IMG/VR virus record: IMGVR_UViG_3300018423_000044
Location: 1 to 29,323 of that record
DNA: 29,323 nucleotides
Origin: a virus
Reading direction: 5' to 3' (one strand)
Shown: one piece after another, positions 7,219 through 14,495 of the stretch
Layout: each line of letters starts with the position of its first letter
How positions within the stretch are numbered: position 1 is the stretch's first letter
The notes under the pieces: model-generated
Seen by the model: the letters and a program-made list of their open reading frames with translations, nothing else
Told to the model about the DNA's origin: nothing
The model's database searches: none
Made by a program: the position numbers and the translations under genes

Positions 7219-8276
7219 ACAATTTCTAAGGACTGTGCCTCTATCATCAAACTACGAACATTAGATTTGATACGTTCTTTATCGAGATCCGTATCTACAG
7301 CATCTATGTAACTATACAACAATTCATCAGTGCTGTCAACATTTATTTTATCGTCCTCAACCTGTGCACCAGCAAAGTCTTGAAAGTTCTCTGCAATCTG
7401 TAACCCGTGAATCTTCTGGAAGTTTACGCGATCTAGAAACTTCTCAAACTCTGCGGGTTTGGTTTTATTGACAACAATGATCTTAACAAAATGATCATTC
7501 ATTTTAGAAACATCAATCAAGTTAGGATTCTTTTCTTTGTCATCATACAAGATCTTAGAAAAGATAGTGACTGGGTTTTCTACGGCAGTCAGTTCACGAG
7601 TCTCGGTGTCGAGGACATGAAAGTACTTACGATCATTGCAGTCGGACCAGAAGAATTCCATTTGCGAACCAAGGTAGTGGATGTTGTTTGCTTGTGACTT
7701 GGTGTGAAAGTGTCCAGATAGAACCATCTCAAACTTACGAAAGGTGCTAGGGTCCATACCATCATGACAAGGAATGCCTGCCTGCATATCAAACCCTGCT
7801 AATTCAAGATGAGCAGCACACATATCTGCTTTACAAGTAGCAATAGCATACTTGACCTTCTCCTCGTTCTCTGTGTTGATCCATGGGAGAAGAAGCATCT
7901 TCAAACCATCGTAGTCCATCACCGTAGGTTCTTCTACGATGTTCACTTCGTTCATGTAGTGACCAAGCAATTCTTTCAGGGCATTTAATCGATTGGTGTT
8001 TTTGTAGTAAACATCATGATTACCCGGAATAATATCCATGTGGATACCACGATCCCTAAGAACGTCAAGGAATATTCTGCGATTGTGGTTAAGTGCTTTA
8101 AAATTGATCGAAGTTCTATTTTCATAATAGTCTCCCAGATGTAGAATCTTTTTGATTCCTTGTTCTTCCAGATATGGAAAGAAAACATCTCGATAGAATT
8201 TCTCCTGATAGTCCATAAAGATTTCAGAAGAGTTTCGTATACCACAATGGGTATCATTTAGTATTGCTATTTTCAC
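7215..8276 (-). CDS. 47: Recombination nuclease subunit gp47 (SbcD/Mre11-like)
   Basis: The 353-residue protein (T4: 339) is a calcineurin-like phosphoesterase. Metal-binding motifs are present in order: D8 and H10 (NDTHCG), D49 (LGDYYENR), N86-H87-D88 (GNHD), H156 (AAHLEL) and H189/H191 (GHFHT). It is the nuclease partner of gp46. It starts with GTG, which shares bases with the TGA of the upstream 52-residue gene (GTGA), so translation is probably coupled to that gene. No strong ribosome-binding site is visible before the GTG. Confidence 0.96.
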   Translation of the reverse strand: MKIAILNDTHCGIRNSSEIFMDYQEKFYRDVFFPYLEEQGIKKILHLGDYYENRTSINFKALNHNRRIFLDVLRDRGIHMDIIPGNHDVYYKNTNRLNALKELLGHYMNEVNIVEEPTVMDYDGLKMLLLPWINTENEEKVKYAIATCKADMCAAHLELAGFDMQAGIPCHDGMDPSTFRKFEMVLSGHFHTKSQANNIHYLGSQMEFFWSDCNDRKYFHVLDTETRELTAVENPVTIFSKILYDDKEKNPNLIDVSKMNDHFVKIIVVNKTKPAEFEKFLDRVNFQKIHGLQIAENFQDFAGAQVEDDKINVDSTDELLYSYIDAVDTDLDKERIKSNVRSLMIEAQSLEIV

Positions 8277-8431
8277 CAGTTATGCACCACGTTTGCCATT
8301 ATAAAAAAACACGTAAGAAAATTAACCCCCACAATAATAGTGCGTAAGACTGCAACATAATTATCATAAGGTTCCGTTTTGTCATCTGAGAATCCTCCAA
8401 GGGCGTACTTCCAAATAGTCCAAAATTTCAT
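8273..8431 (-). CDS. 52-residue predicted membrane protein between 55 and 47
   Basis: This short frame encodes MKFWTIWKYALGGFSDDKTE at its start, a DNYVAV linker and a single hydrophobic segment (about residues 31-48, TIIVGVNFLTCFFIMANV), ending VHNW. It fits tightly between its neighbours: the ATG overlaps the gene 55 stop (ATGA) and its TGA overlaps the gene 47 GTG. Such perfect packing, and its residue composition, argue that it is a real gene. The layout suggests an inner-membrane protein with a short aromatic N-terminus in the cytoplasm; topology is inferred. I recall similar small proteins at this spot in marine T4-like phages, but the function is unknown. Confidence 0.85.
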   Translation of the reverse strand: MKFWTIWKYALGGFSDDKTEPYDNYVAVLRTIIVGVNFLTCFFIMANVVHNW

Positions 8432-9018
8432 TCCATAAATTCCGTTAAATCAGAGTCAACACGAGGAGTTCTTTTCTTTCGCTCCTTCTTGCCATACTCT
8501 TTTACAGCATCATCATTTTCTTTTACTGCATCAATACGTTCACGCAATTCATCGACAAATGCTTGTGTAGCACGGGCAGCAGGGTTATCTTCAAACTCTT
8601 CAGACACTAGTTGTTCTATTCCTGATTCAGTCAGATATTTAAGTTTGATGTCTTGCTGCTTCTTTTCTTTTTGAATGCGTCTAAGAAAAGCATACCAAGA
8701 GATCTGAGTAAAATATGCAAACGCATTAGGTTTTCCTGTTCGAGTAGCAGTCTCAAGATTATAATTCTCGATTGCTTTGAGGCAGTTCTCCACCGCGTCC
8801 ATCACCATCTCTTCACGATAAGTATACCGAACAAAGTTTGCCTTGTGTGATAGTCCTTCTGCGATTTTAAGAAAGCACCGTGCAATGTAATCAGGGACCA
8901 CTGGTTTAACTACTCCCTTGGATGCTGCTTGATTAGCATTCGTTACATACTCTACCACCGCTTGAGAAAACTCTGCGTTGTTTACATAGTGTGGTTTGTC
9001 TTTTGGTTTCACGTTCAT
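8428..9018 (-). CDS. 55: Late-transcription sigma factor gp55
   Basis: The product (196 residues from the chosen ATG; T4: 185) has the T4 gp55 core. A sigma region 2-like helix set runs through FVRYTYREEMVMDAVENC, NAFAYFTQISWYAFLRRI and KEKKQQDIK. In T4, gp55 replaces sigma70 on host RNA polymerase, recognises TATAAATA and is activated by the gp45 clamp. The extreme C-terminus (DSDLTEFME) is a short acidic-hydrophobic tail like the clamp-binding tail of T4 gp55. The ATG at 9018 is preferred because GAGG lies 5 bases upstream; a GTG two codons earlier lies on that site. The matching late promoters are found elsewhere in this window. Confidence 0.93.
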   Translation of the reverse strand: MNVKPKDKPHYVNNAEFSQAVVEYVTNANQAASKGVVKPVVPDYIARCFLKIAEGLSHKANFVRYTYREEMVMDAVENCLKAIENYNLETATRTGKPNAFAYFTQISWYAFLRRIQKEKKQQDIKLKYLTESGIEQLVSEEFEDNPAARATQAFVDELRERIDAVKENDDAVKEYGKKERKKRTPRVDSDLTEFME

Positions 9019-9037
9019 AGTCACCTCAAATAGAAAT

Positions 9038-9065
9038 ATTATACATTATAAAAAAAATTTGTCAA
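9038..9065 (-). promoter_or_regulatory. Sigma70-like promoter for gene 55
   Basis: TTGACA (9060-9065) and TATAAT (9038-9043) on the minus strand are separated by 16 bp; the spacer contains a run of eight T. A second TATAAT (9045-9050) overlaps the spacer but is too near the -35 box. The transcript would begin about 13 bases before the ATG. The gap between gene 55 and the upstream gene (9019-9126, about 108 bases) holds this promoter and an inverted repeat, and no gene. Confidence 0.85.
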
Positions 9066-9076
9066 TAGGGTTGACA
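9060..9076. repeat. Inverted repeat TGTCAA-N5-TTGACA at the gene 55 promoter
   Basis: Perfect 6-bp arms flank TAGGG. The minus-strand arm is the -35 box of the gene 55 promoter. The plus-strand arm is another perfect TTGACA, with a poor -10 match (TACCCT) 17 bp further on. It could be an operator over the promoter, or the relic of back-to-back promoters. Position is certain; function is inference. Confidence 0.5.
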
Positions 9077-9126
9077 CGCTAACGAAAGTGTGTTACCCTA
9101 AAGCTTAACTCGAAAGGGGGAATATA

Positions 9127-9582
9127 CTAATGAATTGTACCATCATCATCATAAGGAAATTGAATGACGTTGCTCGGAAGAGTTGGTTCAACTTCTTCTT
9201 CCTTTTTGTTTTTTGCTCTGGTTATCGCTTCAAGAGTAGATTTTAATTTCATTGCTTCTCTTCTTTTGAAATCATCAATTCTTGACTCAGCAATATCTTG
9301 CATATCTTTTACTGCAGAATAGTATTGCATTCTAAGTAGTTCGTTAGGTTCACAGTTACCAATAACTTGATTAGTTTTTATCATAATATTTTCATGGGGT
9401 TGTTCTATATAAAGAAACCAAGGACGGAACATGTAGACTCTTTCGTTATTTTCAAACATGTTAGTTTCTACTGCCATAGCATTTCTAACAATAATCTCGT
9501 CACCATCAGTATCATATTCCATAACTTCGCAAAGTACTTCTTCACCGCTTGCTAATCTGATTTGCTGAACTGGATGACTCAT
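9127..9582 (-). CDS. Small protein with possible Sm-like N-terminal domain
   Basis: The 151-residue product is not assigned with certainty. Residues 1-70 read as a small beta barrel (QQIRLASGEEVLCEVMEYD, then IIVRNAMAVE, then PWFLYIE and IMIKTNQVIG), in the style of Sm/Hfq-like folds. A charged helix follows (KDMQDIAESRIDDFKRRE to about residue 125), and a disordered acidic C-terminus ends in YDDDGTIH. It starts inside the end of uvsW (4-base overlap) and closes the uvsY-uvsW operon. If the Sm-like reading is right, RNA binding would be the natural role beside the helicase UvsW. That is inference from pattern only. Confidence 0.75.
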   Translation of the reverse strand: MSHPVQQIRLASGEEVLCEVMEYDTDGDEIIVRNAMAVETNMFENNERVYMFRPWFLYIEQPHENIMIKTNQVIGNCEPNELLRMQYYSAVKDMQDIAESRIDDFKRREAMKLKSTLEAITRAKNKKEEEVEPTLPSNVIQFPYDDDGTIH

Positions 9583-11063
9583 AAGGGCACCTTTGTTATT
9601 CTAGTTTTAAACTGCTCCTTAGTATATATGTCTATTCGTTCTGCGCAATGGCGCATGGTAAAATTTGCCTTCCCCTTAAATCTAAGGTCATCTGCAATAT
9701 CGTAAAGTCTTGTTGTACGGGCATCGTCTGATACACGCAAACCCCTTCCAATTGATTGTAAGACTCTGATTTGGGACTTGCTGGGGGAAGCAAATATGAT
9801 GTTGTGAATATTCCTAATGTTAATGCCAGTGCTAAAAGTCCCAAGACTTGCAAGCAAGATTGAATTATCCATCTTTTCAACAACACCCCTAACGAATTCT
9901 CTATCACTAGTTTTTGTCTCGCCGCTAACGTAAAATAATTTCCTGCCACTTTCAATTTTATCCTCTATTAGATCCTTTAATACTTTGCCATGTTTCTCTA
10001 CGAGGTTAAATAATACAAGGGTATTACCATCAAGAGAAAGAGCAAGGTTACGAATAAATCTGTTCCTACGGTCATGAGTAACCAAGAAATCGATTTCATC
10101 TTGATACGTAGCATCTTTAAGTTTAGCACGAACTTCTTCCTCGTATTTAAGCAACACAATATCTATATCTAGTTGAGCGAGTTGTTTCTTTTCTTGCAGT
10201 GCTGCAGTGGTGGTGACTTTATGCACCGGACCAAACAAACCTTTCAGAACCATTTCGTTTGTTTCTGTCCCGTCTAACGTACCCGTTGTTCCAAATCTAT
10301 ACTCAGCATTGATTGCTTTGTTCATGATGCTTGATAATGATTTTGCTTTGAAACCATGACATTCGTCACCGAACACAGCACCAAAGTCTTCGAACCACTT
10401 TGGTCCTAGTTTGTGTATTGATTGCCACGTGGTGATTACGACACGTCTGTTCGTTGCCTTCTCTTTACCGCTGTAAATTAGATGGCAATTATTTTCTACA
10501 TCAAACCCATAGTCTGCGAAGTCTTTATACATCTGCTCGACAAGACCAGTCGTAGGAACAATAACTAGAATTTTTTTATCATGACTGTCGAAGTAATATC
10601 GCATCAAAAGATAGATAATCATTGACTTGCCAGACCCAGTAGGCGAGACTAGCACACATCTCTTGTTTTCTAGAGCATGCCCAAAAGCATCATACTGATA
10701 ATCTCTGGGTGCAAACGGAAGACCCAACTTGGAGATCCATTCCATGTTGCGTAAATGATTGAGTTTATTTTTATCATACGGGAGTCCATATTCAGTTTCG
10801 TGGCACTTGGTCATGTATCCTTTTTGACCAGCAAACTTGCGGATCTCCTGATAAAGACCAGCATTGATCTCTCCGTTCATACGATTGAACAGACGTATCT
10901 TACCGTCCCAGACCTTTCGTTTATACGGTTGCATAAACTTGTATCCGGGTACATAGAACGAGAAATGATCTGACAACTCCGCAGCAACACCGCTAGAGCA
11001 ATTCACTCGCAGCATGCTGTAGTCTTTCATCTTCAGTTCGATTGTCTCAAAATCCTGCTTCAA
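9579..11063 (-). CDS. uvsW: UvsW RNA-DNA/DNA helicase (superfamily 2)
   Basis: The 494-residue protein has superfamily 2 helicase motifs: APRDYQYDAFGHAL (Q-motif-like, about 118-131), Walker A SPTGSGKS (140-147), DECH box (233-236), TGTLDGT (260-266) and QSIGRGLR near the C-terminus (motif VI). T4 UvsW has about the same length; it unwinds R-loops at origins, branch-migrates and regresses forks, and so helps the change from origin- to recombination-dependent replication. The N-terminal 100 residues match the T4 UvsW accessory domain. It overlaps uvsY by 17 bases, so the two are co-expressed. Confidence 0.95.
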   Translation of the reverse strand: MKQDFETIELKMKDYSMLRVNCSSGVAAELSDHFSFYVPGYKFMQPYKRKVWDGKIRLFNRMNGEINAGLYQEIRKFAGQKGYMTKCHETEYGLPYDKNKLNHLRNMEWISKLGLPFAPRDYQYDAFGHALENKRCVLVSPTGSGKSMIIYLLMRYYFDSHDKKILVIVPTTGLVEQMYKDFADYGFDVENNCHLIYSGKEKATNRRVVITTWQSIHKLGPKWFEDFGAVFGDECHGFKAKSLSSIMNKAINAEYRFGTTGTLDGTETNEMVLKGLFGPVHKVTTTAALQEKKQLAQLDIDIVLLKYEEEVRAKLKDATYQDEIDFLVTHDRRNRFIRNLALSLDGNTLVLFNLVEKHGKVLKDLIEDKIESGRKLFYVSGETKTSDREFVRGVVEKMDNSILLASLGTFSTGINIRNIHNIIFASPSKSQIRVLQSIGRGLRVSDDARTTRLYDIADDLRFKGKANFTMRHCAERIDIYTKEQFKTRITKVPL

Positions 11064-11490
11064 ACTGTTTCCATCTTATCATGTTACCAATCGTCTGATG
11101 TCTCCACTTAAGGTTCTCAACAATCTCTTTCGTAGTATCTATACAAGTCTTAAGGTACTCGATCTTCGCTTCGCTTTCTACCAGTTCTGGATCTGCTTCG
11201 ACGTAGTGTTCCATCTCTCCTTTGAGAATTTTTAGTCCATCAAAAGGATCGGGCACCCATCCCAACCGCTCTATTTCTTCTTGGGATAACTTCCCGTTAT
11301 ACCACAACCACTTATACTTCATGAGTTCTTTCTGTTTGAACTCTGCTTGCTTGAGTTTTAATTTAAACTCTGATAAGATCTGAAGGTATTTGGCGTGTAG
11401 TTCAGGGGTTTGTCGTGATGCTTCGTCAATAGCAAGAGCATCGATGCGACAGTCTTTCTGCCACATAGCATTGATTTGTTCTAATGTCAT
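11047..11490 (-). CDS. uvsY: UvsY recombination mediator
   Basis: The 147-residue protein (T4: 137) is mostly helical and ends GNMIRWKQFEAGF, which matches the T4 UvsY C-terminus. Basic aromatic stretches (KQKELMKYKWLWYNGKLS) are consistent with single-stranded DNA binding. In T4, UvsY hexamers load the UvsX recombinase onto gp32-covered DNA. It is the first gene of a uvsY-uvsW operon with its own sigma70-like promoter. The leader is short and carries no clear ribosome-binding site (only TTGAG), which is odd for an abundant mediator. Confidence 0.92.
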   Translation of the reverse strand: MTLEQINAMWQKDCRIDALAIDEASRQTPELHAKYLQILSEFKLKLKQAEFKQKELMKYKWLWYNGKLSQEEIERLGWVPDPFDGLKILKGEMEHYVEADPELVESEAKIEYLKTCIDTTKEIVENLKWRHQTIGNMIRWKQFEAGF

Positions 11491-11513
11491 AGGAAACTCA
11501 ATTAAATAATATT

Positions 11514-11542
11514 ATTATATCACTTGATCTCAAAGTAGTCAA
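11514..11542 (-). promoter_or_regulatory. Sigma70-like promoter for uvsY-uvsW
   Basis: TTGACT (11537-11542) and TATAAT (11514-11519) on the minus strand are separated by exactly 17 bp. The -35 box and spacer lie inside the last codons of the upstream tail-tube-like gene. The predicted leader is about 17 bases. This is the boundary between the late structural block and the early/middle block. Confidence 0.8.
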
Positions 11543-12020
11543 ATCGAAAGGTTGCGGGAAAGGTGATATACTCCCCGTCTGATGTTGAAGCAAACTGAAC
11601 ATCACCTAGTCCTATAGGCAATGCATTCTTATATAGTATGCTGAAATTAGCATTGTTGGATGAGGTGAGAATAGTTACCGTCAAATCGTGGTATGTTGTA
11701 GGGACGCTGCCTTCCCGACTAAACTTTTTAGATTGCGGTGTGTGCTCCTCGTTGATTGTTCGAAGCATCCAATCGTACATTTCTTTATACGATTCAAAAT
11801 TTTCGTCAGCAAGGATGTCTAGCGTAACGGATCCGTTTTCTATCTGATTGCCAGCAAAGGGAATGTTTGATACCCTTTTGAATCCTAACTCAACAGGACT
11901 TAATTCTACTGAGGGGTGCTGAATAGACTGAGCAAAATATTGTAGGTGTGACTGATACTCACGAGTAATCGTGATACGAAACCCATTGGGTTGAAGTCCG
12001 TTGAAGTTATCTATTTCCAT
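11520..12020 (-). CDS. Tail-tube-like structural protein (gp19-like fold)
   Basis: The protein of about 167 residues (from the ATG at 12020) begins with the pattern NGFRITITREYQSHLQYFAQSI and then GSVTLDILADENFESYKEMYDW, TTYHDLTVTIL, FSILYKNALPIGLGDVQF and FPATFRFDYFEI. This strand order is that of T4-type tail tube proteins. It is distinct from gp19 at 26367-26894. Its place after gp23 is one where marine T4-like phages carry a tail completion gene, sometimes called gp3, so that is the main alternative name. An in-frame GTG at 12050 lies inside a terminator stem and is unlikely as a start. The ATG lies only 5 bases after a late promoter box. Confidence 0.7.
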   Translation of the reverse strand: MEIDNFNGLQPNGFRITITREYQSHLQYFAQSIQHPSVELSPVELGFKRVSNIPFAGNQIENGSVTLDILADENFESYKEMYDWMLRTINEEHTPQSKKFSREGSVPTTYHDLTVTILTSSNNANFSILYKNALPIGLGDVQFASTSDGEYITFPATFRFDYFEIK

Positions 12021-12025
12021 GAGAT

Positions 12026-12033
12026 TATTTATA
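12026..12033 (-). promoter_or_regulatory. T4-type late promoter, tail-tube-like gene
   Basis: TATAAATA on the minus strand lies between the gp23 terminator and the next ATG. By T4 spacing, transcription would start at or next to the A of the ATG (12020). Confidence 0.8.
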
Positions 12034-12036
12034 CTC

Positions 12037-12061
12037 AAAAAAAGGGGCACCGTAGTGCCCC
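12037..12061 (-). terminator. Rho-independent terminator after major capsid gene 23
   Basis: The minus-strand RNA folds as a perfect 7-bp stem GGGGCAC/GTGCCCC with a UACG loop closed by C-G, a member of the very stable UNCG tetraloops, followed by seven T. It lies about 30 bases after the gp23 stop and directly before the next late promoter. Confidence 0.93.
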
Positions 12062-12091
12062 CTAAAACTTATTGTTTTTATTCTACCTGTC

Positions 12092-13528
12092 TTAGGCGAG
12101 GATGTTGTCCACGCGGAAGATACGATAGTATTGGTTGTTACGCGCAGCGGCAAGACCATCGGCAGCAGCAGTGCCCACGAATGGGTTAGATGCCATACCA
12201 TAACGAGTCTTGAACCCGATGCGTGGTTGGAAGTCATTCTCACCAACCGCACGTACCATCTGGAGAGGGACGTATGGGCAGTAGAACACACCAGCGTCAT
12301 AAGGGTTAGTGCCCTTATAACCAACCGTTACGTAGTCAGCAACCGCATATGGGTCGATGAATACTTTAGTGCGACCATTCAAAACACCAGCAAAGGTGTT
12401 ACCCGTGTCATCTACGTTCAAAGAAGTAGACAATGCAGGGGCATAGTCAAGCATACCAGCAGCAGTCAGAGCAGTAGCAACGTCTGAAGAACAAACGATT
12501 ACATTACCCTTACCACGACGAGTTTCTTTAGCGATTACGTTACACTCACGCTCCAATTGAACAAGGAGTCCCTTGAACTTTTCAACTGACCAACGACCAT
12601 CAGCATCAGTGCTAAGATCGAAGATACCAGCAGTTTGAAGACCCGCTTGACGCGAACCAATTTTTGCTTGTGAGTTAATCGTTCGGATGATTTCACGGTT
12701 AATTTCCGCAAGGATTTCCGTTGACAAAATGTTTGCCAATTCAGTTTCAGCGTCAAGACCATGAATTGCTTTCAAGTCTTGTGCAAGTTCGAGAGAGTAC
12801 TCTGCTTTCAAAGCACGTGAACGTGCAGTAACAGTTGCTTTCTCGATGGTGAAACCCATTTCTGCAAACGCAGATCCATCGGCATAACCCAATTTCTCAG
12901 CGTTCTTAGTTTCCATCGCAGGTGAGTAACCTTCGGTGTAAGGTTGTGCACCCAAACCAGAAGGAACATAAACATCACCAGAGTCAACGATAGATGAATC
13001 AGCTTGCGGACTAGTGGCACCGGGAGCAGACGTGTCAGTTACGCCAGCAAGACCTGAAGGACCACGTGACTCGCCAGTGCTGAAGTCAACAGAAGAGTCA
13101 CCAGAATAAGGTACAACAGCTTCTGCACCAGTGACACCAGCAGCGAATGCTTCGTCACCAGCAGTTGCGCCACCACGAGTAGACTTGTATACAGAACGCA
13201 TGGCGAAGATAAGACCAGTAGGACCAGTCATAGGTTGAACGCCAGCAAGTTCGTATGCCATCAGGTTAGGCATAGCACGACGAACCAGTGCGATAAGCAC
13301 AGGGTTCCAGTTAGCACCCGTAGGATCAGCAGCACCACCAGCACCAGTTACAGCAAAGTTGGTGTTAGTAGGACCTTCCATGAGGGATTGTTCTTTAGCA
13401 AATGCTTGCTCTTGGTTTTCGAGAATAGCAGCAGTTACTGCACGACGATGTGAATCGCTGATCTTACCAGCAGATTCTTCGTTGAGTACTGGAGCCCACT
13501 TCTCGACTAAACGATCATAAGTTTCCAT
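12092..13528 (-). CDS. 23: Major capsid protein gp23
   Basis: The 478-residue protein has the gp23 landmarks: VEKWAPVLNEE and HRRAVTAAILENQEQ at the N-terminus, NLMAYELAGVQPMTGPTGLIFAMR, ELANILSTEILAEINREIIR, and a C-terminal PFVGTAAADGLAA segment. In T4 the first ~65 residues are removed by protease gp21 after an (L/I)-x-E motif; here L49-M50-E51 followed by GPTN is the best candidate. Gp23 forms the hexamers of the head shell. The start has AAGGAG 8 bases upstream, and gp22 ends four bases earlier. A strong terminator follows. No gp24 vertex gene is present next to it. Confidence 0.97.
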   Translation of the reverse strand: METYDRLVEKWAPVLNEESAGKISDSHRRAVTAAILENQEQAFAKEQSLMEGPTNTNFAVTGAGGAADPTGANWNPVLIALVRRAMPNLMAYELAGVQPMTGPTGLIFAMRSVYKSTRGGATAGDEAFAAGVTGAEAVVPYSGDSSVDFSTGESRGPSGLAGVTDTSAPGATSPQADSSIVDSGDVYVPSGLGAQPYTEGYSPAMETKNAEKLGYADGSAFAEMGFTIEKATVTARSRALKAEYSLELAQDLKAIHGLDAETELANILSTEILAEINREIIRTINSQAKIGSRQAGLQTAGIFDLSTDADGRWSVEKFKGLLVQLERECNVIAKETRRGKGNVIVCSSDVATALTAAGMLDYAPALSTSLNVDDTGNTFAGVLNGRTKVFIDPYAVADYVTVGYKGTNPYDAGVFYCPYVPLQMVRAVGENDFQPRIGFKTRYGMASNPFVGTAAADGLAAARNNQYYRIFRVDNILA

Positions 13529-13532
13529 TTAA

Positions 13533-14492
13533 TTACTCCTTAGAGGTTTTTTTAAGGGCAGACAAATACATATCCATAACACCTGATGATGCTACTTCTT
13601 GTGCTTCGCCTTCCCAATCTTCTACGATTTCTTCTGTTTCAGTAGAAACTTGCTTCTTGAAGTAAGATTCTTTAACAGTCTTAACTTTCTGTTCGAATAC
13701 TTCTTCAGATTCGAAGTCAAGTGAAGAAACCAGTGAATGTAATTTCTCTACCTGAGTGTCAGCAAGATCACGAGCATTCTCAGCAATAATTGCTTCGCGC
13801 TGGTATGCTTCTAACTTCTCAGACATTTCCATTACGGATGCAGTTTGAGCATTGAGTTTTTCTTCCAACTCATCTACTTGATCTGCGAGTTCGTCTACTA
13901 GGTCAACCTTAGTTTCAGGAACCTCGATGTAAGATTCTTCGAACAACTCTTTGAGTCGATCCATGAATCCTTCAGCGATTTCAGTACGCAAACCTTGCTC
14001 AACAGCAAGAGCGTTCTCTTCCATCCACTGCTCAACCACGTAGTTGAGGTAGTTATCAACTTTCTCAACGAGATCGTCTTGAATAGACTGAGTCTCTTCG
14101 TCGAGTTTTTCTTGATATTCATCTTCCAAGCGGGAGACTTCTTCCGCAATTTTGGATTTGATAGCAGTTTCGAAGATGATAGCAGTCTTTGCCTTGAACT
14201 CATCAGACAGCGTTGCTTCTGATTCGACAAGAGCATTTAAGTCATCGCTAAAGTCATAAGTAGATTCTTTGTGTGAACCCTGTTCTGGTTTCCCAGCACC
14301 GTTGCCATTGGCAGCAGGTTCATCCTTAGCACCTAACTTATCGCCTTTACGAGCAGGCTGCTTCTTCCCAGTCTTTTCTGCTTTCTTTTCAGACGCAATT
14401 GACTGATCTTCAGTCCCTACAGGCATTTGTTCCGCTTCCTCAAGGGACTCTTCTTCTGCAGCAATATCCATATCTAAATTCTCTTCAGACAT
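13533..14492 (-). CDS. 22: Prohead core scaffold protein gp22
   Basis: The 319-residue protein lies between protease 21 and capsid 23, as in T4, where gp22 has 269 residues. The first third is low-complexity and charged (Lys/Glu/Gly/Asn-rich). From about residue 85 it is one long helical coiled-coil protein with many Glu and Lys (for example SRLEDEYQEKLDEE and ADQVDELEEKLNAQ). Gp22 is the main component of the inner scaffold around which the shell assembles; in T4 it is later degraded by gp21. The ribosome-binding site is AAGGAG. Confidence 0.93.
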   Translation of the reverse strand: MSEENLDMDIAAEEESLEEAEQMPVGTEDQSIASEKKAEKTGKKQPARKGDKLGAKDEPAANGNGAGKPEQGSHKESTYDFSDDLNALVESEATLSDEFKAKTAIIFETAIKSKIAEEVSRLEDEYQEKLDEETQSIQDDLVEKVDNYLNYVVEQWMEENALAVEQGLRTEIAEGFMDRLKELFEESYIEVPETKVDLVDELADQVDELEEKLNAQTASVMEMSEKLEAYQREAIIAENARDLADTQVEKLHSLVSSLDFESEEVFEQKVKTVKESYFKKQVSTETEEIVEDWEGEAQEVASSGVMDMYLSALKKTSKE

Positions 14493-14495
14493 GAT

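Noticed and set aside
9068-9098. Imperfect hairpin between gene 55 and the upstream gene, possible terminator
   Set aside because: In the minus-strand RNA the stem is broken by an internal loop and a C-A mismatch, and the T-run begins about 10 bases too far downstream. It overlaps the inverted repeat, which explains most of the pairing.
12018-12050. GTG start at 12050 extending the tail-tube-like protein by 10 residues
   Set aside because: The extension would be encoded by the terminator stem, its U-tract and the late promoter box, so a transcript from that promoter could not contain it.
13898-14236. Alternative open frames overlapping gp22 on both strands
   Set aside because: They lie wholly within the scaffold gene, lack ribosome-binding sites and show composition expected of an off-frame reading of Glu/Lys-rich coiled coil.
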